The notes under the pieces are model-generated. The model was not told the origin of the DNA and searched no databases. It saw only the letters and a list, made by a program, of their open reading frames with translations. Shown here piece by piece: positions 16,787 to 25,057 of a stretch of 64,000 bases of DNA (its first letter is position 1; the number at the start of each line of letters is the position of its first letter). The position numbers and the translations under genes are program-made. This DNA comes from an uncultured Odoribacter sp. (lineage in GTDB: Bacteria > Bacteroidota > Bacteroidia > Bacteroidales > Marinifilaceae). The stretch is from the NCBI GenBank assembly GCA_944321165.1, contig CALUKE010000006.1:1-64000 (forward strand), in the 5' to 3' direction.

Positions 16787-18298
16787 TTAATTGATGACTT
16801 CTAGTTGTCCGTTTTTCATGACTGTTTTGTAAACTTTCTGGTATTTCTCAAAGGGAATCTCCATGTGGTAATAATAATTGTTGCCATGGATAATCAGGGT
16901 GTCGCCTTCCGGTATCGATAGCGTGACCTGGACTTCTTGCCCTTTCCAAGTGGGATGTTGCAGTTTGAAATAGGTGTCTAAAAACAGATTATTCCCGTCT
17001 TGTTTCCAGTGATAGTCTATGTCATTCAGGTAATTGAATTTGTTGCTGTTGTAATTGCCACGTACTTTTTTCTGAATATTCAGTGATGGACTGTTTTGAA
17101 AGCTGGAGATGACGTGCATGTTGGCTTTCAGGTACATTCTTTTGGGTGGAAGACTGTCAAATGCCAGAATGTTGCTGAAAGAGCGATTGCTGCGGATCAG
17201 CTTGCCTTGTCGGTCAAATGACGATAGAGATTCGAAATGTACAGTGTATTTGTGAAGAGACGTATCACACGCAACGAGGGAGTGTTGTGTGGAGTTCTGG
17301 GAGACATCCGCATATTTCAATGTCTGTTGCAGGGCAATAAAGATACCGATAAATCCGGCTAAAAACCAGCAACCGATCATGCTTAGCAGGAAAATGCGGT
17401 TCCAGGCAAAATGGAACAGATAACGGGCCGAGATATAGACTATTAATAAGGCAGGAATACACAGAATGAAGAAAAGTATAATTCTGGAACCGATCAACAG
17501 GCCGGAAGGAATAGCACTGTTCAGTGCATGATAGAGGGTAAAATTCGTAATGTGTTCCGGGAACAACAGGCATCCGCTAATTGTTAAAAATATACAGCTT
17601 CCCCCCAATAACCCGAAGATGGCTAACACGAACCATACAACTTTTAATAACAGTTGGAGTATATTTCTCAGCCACTGAAAAAATCTTTGAAGATTCTTGT
17701 TGATTTTTCCCGAAAAATTCTGTAAACGGGAGTTTTTAAATTCCTGATAGGTGTTTCGGATGTTCTTTTCTATGTTTGACACATTGATCTTTTCTCCTTT
17801 CATTTCCATTCTTTGCCGGGAGGTCGTGGCTGCTGGAGTGATAATCCATAAAATGATGTAGGCAATGATTGTCATTCCATACAGAAGAGTCAATAAGATA
17901 AATGCCAGACGAATCCAAACTACGGGTATGTTGAAATAGGCTGCCATGCCGGAAGCAACACCTCCTAAAATGGATTCGTTGGTGTCTCGGTATAATTTCC
18001 GTTTGATGGATGTGTCGGGGGATTCGGTGTCTTCTTCTATGATGCAGTCCGGAGTCCCCATGATTTGAATGATCTGGTCGATATCGCTTATGGAGACCAC
18101 TTGTCTGTAATTTTTGCGAAGAAGCTCTTGCAACAGTTCTGCAATCCGATTTTCTATATCAGCCATGATCTCTTTTCCACCCTCTTCTTTTAGATAATGT
18201 TTTTCTAACGTATCGATGTAGGTCTGAAGTTTCAGAAAAGCATCGTCATCGATGCAAAATATCTGACCGCTAAGGTTTATGTTATAAGTTTTTTTCAT
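16787..18298 (-). CDS. PspC-domain membrane protein, long form
   Basis: A 503-aa protein. Residues 1-95 form an N-terminal cytosolic region typical of Bacteroidetes PspC proteins (MKKTYNINLSGQIFCIDDDA, helical, with ENRIAELLQELL). A PspC domain follows (about 97-160: KRKLYRDTNESILGGVASG, AAYFNIPVVWIR, then two helices). Four further hydrophobic helices lie around 215-330. The C-terminal 170 residues are beta-rich and probably extracytoplasmic. E. coli PspC is about 120 aa and senses envelope stress; this form is four times longer. It lies 9 bp after a PadR regulator, so the two form an operon. Confidence 0.83.
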   Translation of the reverse strand: MKKTYNINLSGQIFCIDDDAFLKLQTYIDTLEKHYLKEEGGKEIMADIENRIAELLQELLRKNYRQVVSISDIDQIIQIMGTPDCIIEEDTESPDTSIKRKLYRDTNESILGGVASGMAAYFNIPVVWIRLAFILLTLLYGMTIIAYIILWIITPAATTSRQRMEMKGEKINVSNIEKNIRNTYQEFKNSRLQNFSGKINKNLQRFFQWLRNILQLLLKVVWFVLAIFGLLGGSCIFLTISGCLLFPEHITNFTLYHALNSAIPSGLLIGSRIILFFILCIPALLIVYISARYLFHFAWNRIFLLSMIGCWFLAGFIGIFIALQQTLKYADVSQNSTQHSLVACDTSLHKYTVHFESLSSFDRQGKLIRSNRSFSNILAFDSLPPKRMYLKANMHVISSFQNSPSLNIQKKVRGNYNSNKFNYLNDIDYHWKQDGNNLFLDTYFKLQHPTWKGQEVQVTLSIPEGDTLIIHGNNYYYHMEIPFEKYQKVYKTVMKNGQLEVIN

Positions 18299-18307
18299 AG
18301 GAATGGA

Positions 18308-18646
18308 TTATTGTGCTGTGTTTTGTTCTTTCAAGGAGGCGATGGCCTGTGTCAGTTCACTCCAGGAAGTTTCCAGGGATTGTAGAAATAAGCGTCCCTG
18401 CTCCGTAAGGTTATAGTATTTTCGCGGAGGTCCCTGGGGGGATTCTTCCCAGCGATAAGATAGCAAACCGGCATTTCTCAGACGGGTTAGCAAAGGATAG
18501 ACTGTTCCTTCTACTACCAGTATTTTTGATGCCTTCAGCTTGTTGATGATGTCCGGAACGTAAGCGTCTTCCCGGGCAATGATCAGCAAAATGCAGTATT
18601 CAAGGATGCCTTTTCGCATCTGGGCTTGGGTGTTTTCGATGGTCAT
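18308..18646 (-). CDS. PadR-family transcriptional regulator
   Basis: A 112-aa winged-helix regulator. The PadR core is clear: MRKGILEYCILLIIAREDAY, then DIINKLKASKILVVEGTVYP, LLTRLRNAGLLSY and the beta wing EESPQGPPRKYYNLTEQG. PadR proteins usually repress a neighbouring gene and respond to stress or small ligands. Here the neighbour is the PspC membrane protein in the same operon, an arrangement also common in Firmicutes. The ATG at 18646 (MTIENTQAQMRKG) gives a normal length. An upstream ATG at 18703 adds 19 unusual residues. Confidence 0.9.
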   Translation of the reverse strand: MTIENTQAQMRKGILEYCILLIIAREDAYVPDIINKLKASKILVVEGTVYPLLTRLRNAGLLSYRWEESPQGPPRKYYNLTEQGRLFLQSLETSWSELTQAIASLKEQNTAQ

Positions 18647-18817
18647 AGGCTGCTTTTTTTTATTTGATATGACAAATATATGTAATTGCATGGTATTATG
18701 CAATACATAGTACTATATTTTTTCAAAAAAATACCATTACGATCCATTGTCAAACGTTTCCGTGAAAATTCTAATGCTAAAAAAGCTTGTTTTCAAGTGA
18801 AAGTCAGGATAAAAGAT

Positions 18818-18825
18818 TAACTTTG
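18818..18825 (+). promoter_or_regulatory. -7 element of gpmI promoter
   Basis: TAACTTTG fits TAnnTTTG about 50 bp before the gpmI start. A TTG occurs farther upstream than the usual 19-20 bp, so the -33 box is weak. Confidence 0.45.
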
Positions 18826-18875
18826 TAAATGAATGGCTGTTTTGTTTTGATATAATAACAATAAATAAAAAAGAT

Positions 18876-20396
18876 ATGAAGAAAGTTTTATTAATGATTT
18901 TGGATGGTTGGGGGATTGGAAAGCACGATAAAACCGATGCGATTTTCAATACTCCGACACCTTTTATTACTTCTTTGACGGAGAAATATCCTCATGCGCA
19001 ACTTTTGACCTGTGGGGAGAATGTCGGTTTGCCGGATGGGCAGATGGGAAATTCGGAAGTCGGTCATTTGAATATCGGGGCCGGAAGAGTGGTTGATCAG
19101 GATCTGGTGCGTATCAATAAAGCTTGTCGGGACAATTCGATTCTGCAGAATCCTGAAATAATCAAGGCATTTACTTATGCCCGAGACCATCAGAAACAGG
19201 TGCATTTTATGGGATTGGTATCGGATGGGGGAGTACACAGTTCATTGGAACATTTGAAAAAGCTGTGTGATGTTTCAAAAGAGTATGGAATTGCCAAGAC
19301 ATTTGTACATTGTTTTATGGATGGTCGGGATACCGATCCCAAGAGCGGTCTGGGTTTTATCAAGGAACTGAAAGAGCACATGGAAAAATCTACGGGCCGG
19401 ATTGCTTCTGTCATCGGACGTTATTATGCCATGGACCGGGACAATCGTTGGGAACGGATCAAAGAAGCCTATGATTTGATCGTAAAAGGGATCGGTACAC
19501 CTACCCAGCATGTGGAGAGGGCTATTCAGCAATCTTATGATGAGGGTATTACGGATGAATTTATCAAGCCGATTGTACATGTCGGAAGCGATCATCGTCC
19601 TGTTGGAGTGATAGAACCCGGAGACATGGTCATTTTCTTCAATTACCGGAACGATCGGGCCAAGGAGCTGACCATTGCTTTGACTCAGCGGGATATACCG
19701 GAACAGCAGATGAAGACAATGCCTTTGTATTATTGTTGCATGACTCCGTATGATGCGACCTTCCAGGGATTGCATATTCTGTTCAATAAAGAGAATGTAG
19801 AGAATACCTTGGGAGAAGTGATCAGTAAGGCCGGTTTGAAACAGTTGCGGATTGCGGAAACGGAAAAATATGCTCATGTTACTTTCTTTTTCAATGGAGG
19901 ACGGGAAGCTCAGTTTGAAGGTGAAAATCGCATTCTGGTTCCTTCGCCGAAAGTGGCAACCTATGATTTACAGCCGGAAATGTCGGCTCCAGAGGTGGCC
20001 GATAAATTGGTTGAACAGCTGAATGCCCGTTCGGCCGATTTTATCTGTTTGAATTTTGCCAATGGCGATATGGTGGGGCATACGGGTGTGTATGCAGCTA
20101 TACAGAAAGCGGTGGCAACGGTGGATCGTTGTGTAGAGAAGGTCGTGACAGCTGCACAGGCCAATGGATACGAGGTGTTGATCATTGCCGATCACGGAAA
20201 TGCCGATCATGCGCTTAATGCCGATGGAACTCCGAACACTGCGCATTCTTTGAATCCGGTACCTTGTATTTGGGTAACGGAAGAACAGGGAAAATCCCTG
20301 AATAATGGAGTATTGGCAGACGTGGCTCCCACAATCTTGCAAATCATGGGAATTCCCAAGCCTGCAGAAATGACAGGAAAGAGTTTGATAAAATAA
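18876..20396 (+). CDS. gpmI: 2,3-bisphosphoglycerate-independent phosphoglycerate mutase
   Basis: A 506-aa Mn-dependent glycolytic enzyme interconverting 3- and 2-phosphoglycerate. Metal-ligand and catalytic motifs are visible: LMILDGWG (D10), the nucleophile Ser60 in [56 protein letters not shown] and [11 protein letters not shown]. Length is normal for iPGM (about 510). It has its own promoter and a perfect terminator just downstream, so it is probably monocistronic. Confidence 0.96.
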   Translation: MKKVLLMILDGWGIGKHDKTDAIFNTPTPFITSLTEKYPHAQLLTCGENVGLPDGQMGNSEVGHLNIGAGRVVDQDLVRINKACRDNSILQNPEIIKAFTYARDHQKQVHFMGLVSDGGVHSSLEHLKKLCDVSKEYGIAKTFVHCFMDGRDTDPKSGLGFIKELKEHMEKSTGRIASVIGRYYAMDRDNRWERIKEAYDLIVKGIGTPTQHVERAIQQSYDEGITDEFIKPIVHVGSDHRPVGVIEPGDMVIFFNYRNDRAKELTIALTQRDIPEQQMKTMPLYYCCMTPYDATFQGLHILFNKENVENTLGEVISKAGLKQLRIAETEKYAHVTFFFNGGREAQFEGENRILVPSPKVATYDLQPEMSAPEVADKLVEQLNARSADFICLNFANGDMVGHTGVYAAIQKAVATVDRCVEKVVTAAQANGYEVLIIADHGNADHALNADGTPNTAHSLNPVPCIWVTEEQGKSLNNGVLADVAPTILQIMGIPKPAEMTGKSLIK

Positions 20397-20403
20397 TGTG
20401 GAT

Positions 20404-20438
20404 GATCGGTTTGGAAAAATCTCCAAACCGATCTTTTT
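20404..20438 (+). terminator. Rho-independent terminator of gpmI
   Basis: GATCGGTTTGGA (20404-20415) pairs with TCCAAACCGATC (20422-20433), followed by TTTTT (20434-20438), 8 bp after the gpmI stop. Confidence 0.9.
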
Positions 20439-20458
20439 AAAGATAATATTCAGCTGAT

Positions 20459-21049
20459 ATGATACAGATCGGAGACGCCATCGTGAGTTTCGATATCTTT
20501 GTTAAAAAGTTCTCTTGTGATCTGACTCACTGCAAGGGTATTTGTTGTGTGGAAGGCGATTCGGGAGCTCCCCTGGAGAAAGAGGAACCGGATCGAATCC
20601 GGGCAAATTACGAACAAATCCGTTCTTATATGAAGCCGGAAGGTATGGCGGCAGTAGAGGAACAGGGTTTTTCTGTCATCGATTGTGAAGGCGATCTGGT
20701 GACTCCATTGATGCAGGGGGAGGCTTGTGCTTATGCCATTGAAGAGAATGGCAATTATTGGTGCGCCATTGAAAAGGCTTGGAGTGAGGGGAAGTGTGAT
20801 TTTCGCAAACCGATTTCCTGTCATTTGTATCCGATCCGTATCACCAAGTATGATGGCTTTGAAGCCTTAAACTACAATCGCTGGAAAATTTGTCGCTGTG
20901 CTTGTCTGAAAGGGGAAAAAGAAGGAATGCCACTGTATCGTTTCTTGAAACAGGCTTTGATCGACAAATATGGAGAAGAGTGGTATGAACAACTGGAATA
21001 TGCAGCCCGGGAGATCGAATTGGGGCATATTGAAATTCCTCCTCGGTAG
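20459..21049 (+). CDS. DUF3109 family protein, Cys-rich
   Basis: A 196-aa soluble protein matching the DUF3109 family of Bacteroidetes. Conserved cysteine clusters occur: FSCDLTHCKGICCVEGDSG near the N-terminus, GEACAY and WCAIE in the middle, SCHLYPIR, and KICRCACLKG near residue 142. The family is suspected to bind metal (Zn or Fe-S) because of these clusters, but has no established function. It starts 21 bp after the gpmI terminator. No promoter box is obvious. Confidence 0.82.
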   Translation: MIQIGDAIVSFDIFVKKFSCDLTHCKGICCVEGDSGAPLEKEEPDRIRANYEQIRSYMKPEGMAAVEEQGFSVIDCEGDLVTPLMQGEACAYAIEENGNYWCAIEKAWSEGKCDFRKPISCHLYPIRITKYDGFEALNYNRWKICRCACLKGEKEGMPLYRFLKQALIDKYGEEWYEQLEYAAREIELGHIEIPPR

Positions 21050-21095
21050 GAGAATGTCCGTTGTTGTTTATTTTGGAATTTTTTTTGCAGTTTTA

Positions 21096-21126
21096 TTTGT
21101 AAAATCATAGATTCTCTTTATCTTTG
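21096..21126 (+). promoter_or_regulatory. tRNA-His promoter
   Basis: TTTG (21096-21099), a 19-bp spacer and TATCTTTG (21119-21126) form a full Bacteroidetes promoter 18 bp before the tRNA. Confidence 0.8.
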
Positions 21127-21143
21127 CAGCGCAAAAGCAAAAT

Positions 21144-21218
21144 GGTGGATGTAGCTCAGTCGGTTAGAGCGTCGGATTGTGGTTCCGAAGGTCGTCGGTT
21201 CGAGCCCGATCTTCCACC
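21144..21218 (+). tRNA. tRNA-His (anticodon GTG)
   Basis: The cloverleaf is complete: D arm from TAGCTCAG, anticodon stem TCGGA/TCCGA around TTGTGGT, and T arm GTCGG/CCGAT with loop TTCGAGC. The extra G at -1 (21144) that defines tRNA-His pairs with C73 (21218). The acceptor pair 6:67 is U:U. CCA is not encoded. Confidence 0.95.
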
Positions 21219-21302
21219 CCTTTTTCAAGAAAAGCTATCTCGAATTGTGAAAGAGATGGCTTTTTTATTTTCGGATGAATATGAAATAAATACTTCAAAC
21301 CG

Positions 21303-21332
21303 TTGTTTTTTCAATTTCAATGATTACCTTTG
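21303..21332 (+). promoter_or_regulatory. tRNA-Pro promoter
   Basis: TTG (21303-21305), a 19-bp spacer and TACCTTTG (21325-21332), 13 bp before the tRNA. Each of the two tRNAs thus has its own promoter. Confidence 0.75.
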
Positions 21333-21345
21333 CATCCGAATTTAG

Positions 21346-21419
21346 CGGGGCGTAGCGCAGTCCGGTAGCGCATCTGCTTTGGGAGCAGAGGGTCGCAGGT
21401 TCGAATCCTGTCACCCCGA
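21346..21419 (+). tRNA. tRNA-Pro (anticodon TGG)
   Basis: Acceptor CGGGGCG/CACCCCG, D arm GCGC/GCGC, anticodon stem TCTGC/GCAGA around TTTGGGA, T arm GCAGG/CCTGT with loop TTCGAAT, discriminator A. The 6:67 pair is a C:A mismatch. A short T-rich hairpin follows (about 21429-21460). Confidence 0.95.
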
Positions 21420-21548
21420 CGATGGAAGATAGAGAAGCTATTGTATGATAGCTTCTTTTTGTTTTATGCGGGTAACAGTCATTGATAAATATTTAAGGTG
21501 CATATAGGTTAGATGTTTTATTGGAATATTTATTAAATTGAAAAAATT

Positions 21549-22676
21549 ATGCGATACGTTTTTTTCTTGTTTTTCTGTTTTATAGTATGCGTAGCAAGTG
21601 GACAGAATTCTTTTGTTAAGTTAACAGATGGACGTTGCTTAAGAGTAAAAGTTATTAAATGCTCAAAAGAGGGTTTAGTTTATAGATCAGGTGAAACAGA
21701 AATGAGTATTTCTGCAGATGAGTTAGAATTTGCAGAATTAGAAACGGAAGGATTGATTTATTTTCATTATGATTCTACTCAATATCAAGCGAATTTAAGT
21801 AAACTTAGAAGTATTGCTCAAGAAAATCCATTTATATTATTAGAGAAAGGACGAAAGGTATATATCCCGATTTCTTCTTCAAGATATAAAGAAACTCTTG
21901 GACGTTTTGATTTGAGAGAGGCTATTATGAATAAGAATATTTGGGAAGTCGTGTATACTCCTTATGAAGCAGATTTTATTTTGTTATATTATTGGAATAA
22001 AGATAATGATAATTGCTGTCAATTAGAATTTAAAGATAGAGATGGTAATTTGATCTACGAATCGGTGAAAATATTGTCTAATAAGAGTTTTCGGCCAGTT
22101 GTAGAGAGTAGAAATAATATAGCAATGTTAGAAGATGTTGTTATAAGACAATTGGAATATGATCTTGTTGCGAAAGATATTATTTCTGATGAATTAATTA
22201 ATGAGTCAAAAAGATCTCCTTTTGAATTATTGAAGAGAGGACGTAAAGTATTTTGTGAATGTAGGAATTTTGATAAGGTTAGTTTCTTTGGTACTTTATT
22301 TTTTCGACATTTTATTGAAGAGAAAAGTTATTGGATTCCAGTAAATTCAAAAAAAGAAGCAGAATTTGTATTAACTTTCATATATGATGAAAATGGTAGA
22401 GATCATTGTTATTTTTGGTTATCTGATAGGACTGGGAAAATTTTCTATCAATCTGGTACGACGAATGCAAAAGGAGAAGATCAAGTTTTTACTACGACAC
22501 AAATTTCAAATATTACATATGTGACATATGTTAATTCTTGGTTTAAAAATTGGGAACCAACAGAAAGAGCATACGAATCTGCAAAAATATTATTTGAAAA
22601 ACAGATGCCTGTGTTACATAGATTATTGAATAAAAGGGGTATTAATGAATTTCATTTTGATTTTTCGATGAAATAG
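21549..22676 (+). CDS. Secreted protein of unknown function with a duplicated module
   Basis: A 375-aa protein with a signal peptide (hydrophobic residues 3-17, cut near VASGQ). I do not recognise the family. Two copies of one module are visible. Copy 1 (about 94-170) starts PFILLEKGRKVYIPI, continues with EADFILLYYW and ends KDRDGNLIYES. Copy 2 (about 224-300) starts PFELLKRGRKVFCEC, continues with EAEFVLTFIYD and ends SDRTGKIFYQS. A short beta-rich region (LTDGRCLRVKVIKCSKEGLVY) precedes them. The gene is visibly more AT-rich than its neighbours, uses many AGA and TTA codons, and follows two tRNA genes. This suggests acquisition by transfer. Confidence 0.75.
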   Translation: MRYVFFLFFCFIVCVASGQNSFVKLTDGRCLRVKVIKCSKEGLVYRSGETEMSISADELEFAELETEGLIYFHYDSTQYQANLSKLRSIAQENPFILLEKGRKVYIPISSSRYKETLGRFDLREAIMNKNIWEVVYTPYEADFILLYYWNKDNDNCCQLEFKDRDGNLIYESVKILSNKSFRPVVESRNNIAMLEDVVIRQLEYDLVAKDIISDELINESKRSPFELLKRGRKVFCECRNFDKVSFFGTLFFRHFIEEKSYWIPVNSKKEAEFVLTFIYDENGRDHCYFWLSDRTGKIFYQSGTTNAKGEDQVFTTTQISNITYVTYVNSWFKNWEPTERAYESAKILFEKQMPVLHRLLNKRGINEFHFDFSMK

Positions 22677-22790
22677 AGAAGAATTATATAGTTCTTTTTT
22701 TGCTATGGTTGAGCTATTGATTAATTAAATAAATAGAAGAAATGCAAGAAATATTGTACAAAACTTATTTTTTAAATCTATATTTCTAAT

Positions 22791-22826
22791 AGCCCCGTAT
22801 TGCCACAGTCTTAACAATACGGGGCT
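22791..22826. terminator. Bidirectional terminator
   Basis: AGCCCCGTATTG (22791-22802) pairs perfectly with CAATACGGGGCT (22815-22826) between convergent genes, 5 bp from the stop of the thioredoxin-domain gene. Confidence 0.85.
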
Positions 22827-22830
22827 GATT

Positions 22831-25008
22831 TTACAGATCCTTAAAGATGTTCTGCAGATCTTTCTCCGGTTCTGCCTGACTGCCACTCCAACGGGCGGCG
22901 ATTTTGCCTTGCGGATCGATCAATATTTTTGTGGGAAAGGAAGTAACATGGAATAATTGAACAAGATCGTATTGATTTTGGTCTTCATTATTCAAGATTT
23001 GTATCCAGGTTAATCCATCTTCCTGGATTGCTTTTTTCCAGCTGTGTTTGGCTTTTTCCAGATTTTTGCCTTGCTCTTGGGCAATCCCGACAAAAATGAT
23101 TTTGTCTCCGTATTGACGGTGTAATTCTTTGAGATGGGGATGAGAATCACGACAAGGACCACACCAGCTCCCCCAGAAATCCAGAAGCACATATTTCCCT
23201 TTCCAGTCGTTCAGGGAAACCGTTTCCCCCTTTGAATCTTTTTTGGAAAAATCGGCGGCTGTGGCTCCAATTCGGAAGGGGCGTCCAGTTTCTAAACGAT
23301 AATGGAGAACTTCCCCATATTTGTTTGTTTGTAATGTCGAAGGCATTTTTTTGAAAATGGCTTCAATCTCATTTTCATCGAACCAGTCGTAATGCTTGAC
23401 CAACTCGATTTCGCTGATATAGCTGGAGGGATTTTCCCGGATAAAGGCCATGGTTTTGTGTTGAACGGCTTTCATGTTTCGCTGCAATTCTTCCGGGTAA
23501 TCACGAATGTCTCCGCCACGGATGATATTGTCGATGATGAGCTGATTGTAAGCTTTTTCATCGGCTTCCTGCAATTCATGTTCCAGGCGGATAAAATCCT
23601 TGGAGATGGCATCTCCTTGAATACAAGTTACTCGGGGTACTTTCCCCTTCTCTGCTTGAACAGAAAGAGTGGCAAAACCTCCCGCTACCAGCATAAGATT
23701 GAAAGAGGGGTAGTGGTTACCGAGTTTGGCTGTCGGAGTTTTCAGCGAATCGCAGAGTAGACGCAAAGAGGCTTGGGTGGTATCCTGAAGTGGTAAATGA
23801 AGGGACAGGCGATTCTGATGGAAGGCAAAAGTATCGCGTATGTACTGTTTTCCCTTGAAACCGGATAAGATGACTTTTCCTGCTTCCAAGCGATCGAAAT
23901 GGATCTGTAAACGGAATTCCTTTTGTTTTTTCAATTTCATCAGCACATAGCGCAAAGGTGTCTTTTGAGTTTCTGAAAGTTGGGATTGGTTTGCTTCAAT
24001 CAGCGCAATGGCTTTTTCGCGCAATGTATCTGCCTGGATTGACATGGGTTCCAGATTGACCAGTAGCAGGAAACGTTCTGTTTGACTGAATGTCGGAAAT
24101 TGTTCCAGACAATGATTCAGGTAACTGTTCCAGTCCTGTTGTAATTTGTATTCTCCTAAACGGAGCAAGGCCGGGTAACTCCCGATTGCCAGACCGGAAT
24201 GTTCTATTTTTTCTTTTAATATTTGGAATTTTGTTGAATTTAGTTCGCTATTCTCAGAAGTCTCCCGTGCGATGATGTAGGGAATGGTTTCTTGCCACAA
24301 CCATTGCCGAAGCAGTTTTTGAACCCGTTCGCGGCCGGCATTTCGGATGAATTTGTCCTGATGTTGATAAACGTAGTCGGCAATGGGATGGGATGGATCC
24401 TGAATGTATTTTTCGTAAATGGCGAAATTGGGCTCTTTGACGCGTTGACGATCGGAAAGATGTGCGAAGTAGTCGTCGATCATGGCATAGGCCGATGAAT
24501 CCTGACCGCTTTCCAGCAGGACGAGTGCATAATTCATGATCAGTTGGGGAGTGCGTTCGCCTTGTTGATAGCGGACTGCCAGCCGCTCTGGCGTAAGCTC
24601 CGGATCCAGCCCTCTTTGCACACGTGCTAAAAAGTTTTCCGCGCTCATGGCTCCGGCAAAACGATAACATATCTTCCCTTCGTCATCGATGAATACGAAA
24701 GTGGGATAGGCTTCTACGCCGTATTTTTGAGCTAATTCCCGACCTTCTTTTTCTTCCGCATTACATTTTAGAGAAATAAAATGCTTGTTGAAATAATCGC
24801 CAATTTCTTTTTGGGTGAATACCGTTCGGCTCATTTGTTTACAGGGACCGCACCAGGTGGTATAGAAATCGATGAATACGGTCTTTTTCTCCTCCTTTGC
24901 CATTTTTAATGCCTCCTGGAAGGTGATCTCTCGAAAAATGATTCCTTGCCCAAAACTGAATAACGGGAATAGGAGAAGGATACAAATTTTTATGCTTAAG
25001 TTTTTCAT
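22831..25008 (-). CDS. Secreted protein with thioredoxin domains at both ends
   Basis: A 725-aa protein with a signal peptide (cut near FSFGQ). Residues about 25-135 form a thioredoxin domain of the DUF255/thioredoxin_7 kind with TTWCGPCKQM (Cys53/Cys56). Residues about 140-560 are mainly helical, with no motif I recognise. Residues about 590-725 form a TlpA/AhpC-like thioredoxin with GSWCGPCRDSHP (Cys616/Cys619) and a cis-Pro in TSFPTKIL. Both active sites look intact, so it is likely a periplasmic disulfide reductase or isomerase. It is last in the SusCD locus 1 gene row, separated from the PKD-like gene by a hairpin. Confidence 0.83.
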   Translation of the reverse strand: MKNLSIKICILLLFPLFSFGQGIIFREITFQEALKMAKEEKKTVFIDFYTTWCGPCKQMSRTVFTQKEIGDYFNKHFISLKCNAEEKEGRELAQKYGVEAYPTFVFIDDEGKICYRFAGAMSAENFLARVQRGLDPELTPERLAVRYQQGERTPQLIMNYALVLLESGQDSSAYAMIDDYFAHLSDRQRVKEPNFAIYEKYIQDPSHPIADYVYQHQDKFIRNAGRERVQKLLRQWLWQETIPYIIARETSENSELNSTKFQILKEKIEHSGLAIGSYPALLRLGEYKLQQDWNSYLNHCLEQFPTFSQTERFLLLVNLEPMSIQADTLREKAIALIEANQSQLSETQKTPLRYVLMKLKKQKEFRLQIHFDRLEAGKVILSGFKGKQYIRDTFAFHQNRLSLHLPLQDTTQASLRLLCDSLKTPTAKLGNHYPSFNLMLVAGGFATLSVQAEKGKVPRVTCIQGDAISKDFIRLEHELQEADEKAYNQLIIDNIIRGGDIRDYPEELQRNMKAVQHKTMAFIRENPSSYISEIELVKHYDWFDENEIEAIFKKMPSTLQTNKYGEVLHYRLETGRPFRIGATAADFSKKDSKGETVSLNDWKGKYVLLDFWGSWCGPCRDSHPHLKELHRQYGDKIIFVGIAQEQGKNLEKAKHSWKKAIQEDGLTWIQILNNEDQNQYDLVQLFHVTSFPTKILIDPQGKIAARWSGSQAEPEKDLQNIFKDL

Positions 25009-25022
25009 ATGGGGATAAAAAT

Positions 25023-25054
25023 ATTCCCTGCCATTATTTAAACTGGCAGGGAAT
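25023..25054 (-). terminator. Hairpin between PKD-like and thioredoxin genes
   Basis: ATTCCCTGCCA (25023-25033) pairs perfectly with TGGCAGGGAAT (25044-25054). It follows the PKD-like stop by 3 bp and precedes the start of the next gene on the same strand. It may lower read-through into the thioredoxin gene. The T-tract after it is weak. Confidence 0.65.
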
Positions 25055-25057
25055 GGT

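Noticed and set aside
21124..21345. 73-codon ORF across tRNA-His
   Set aside because: It is translated tRNA and flanking sequence.
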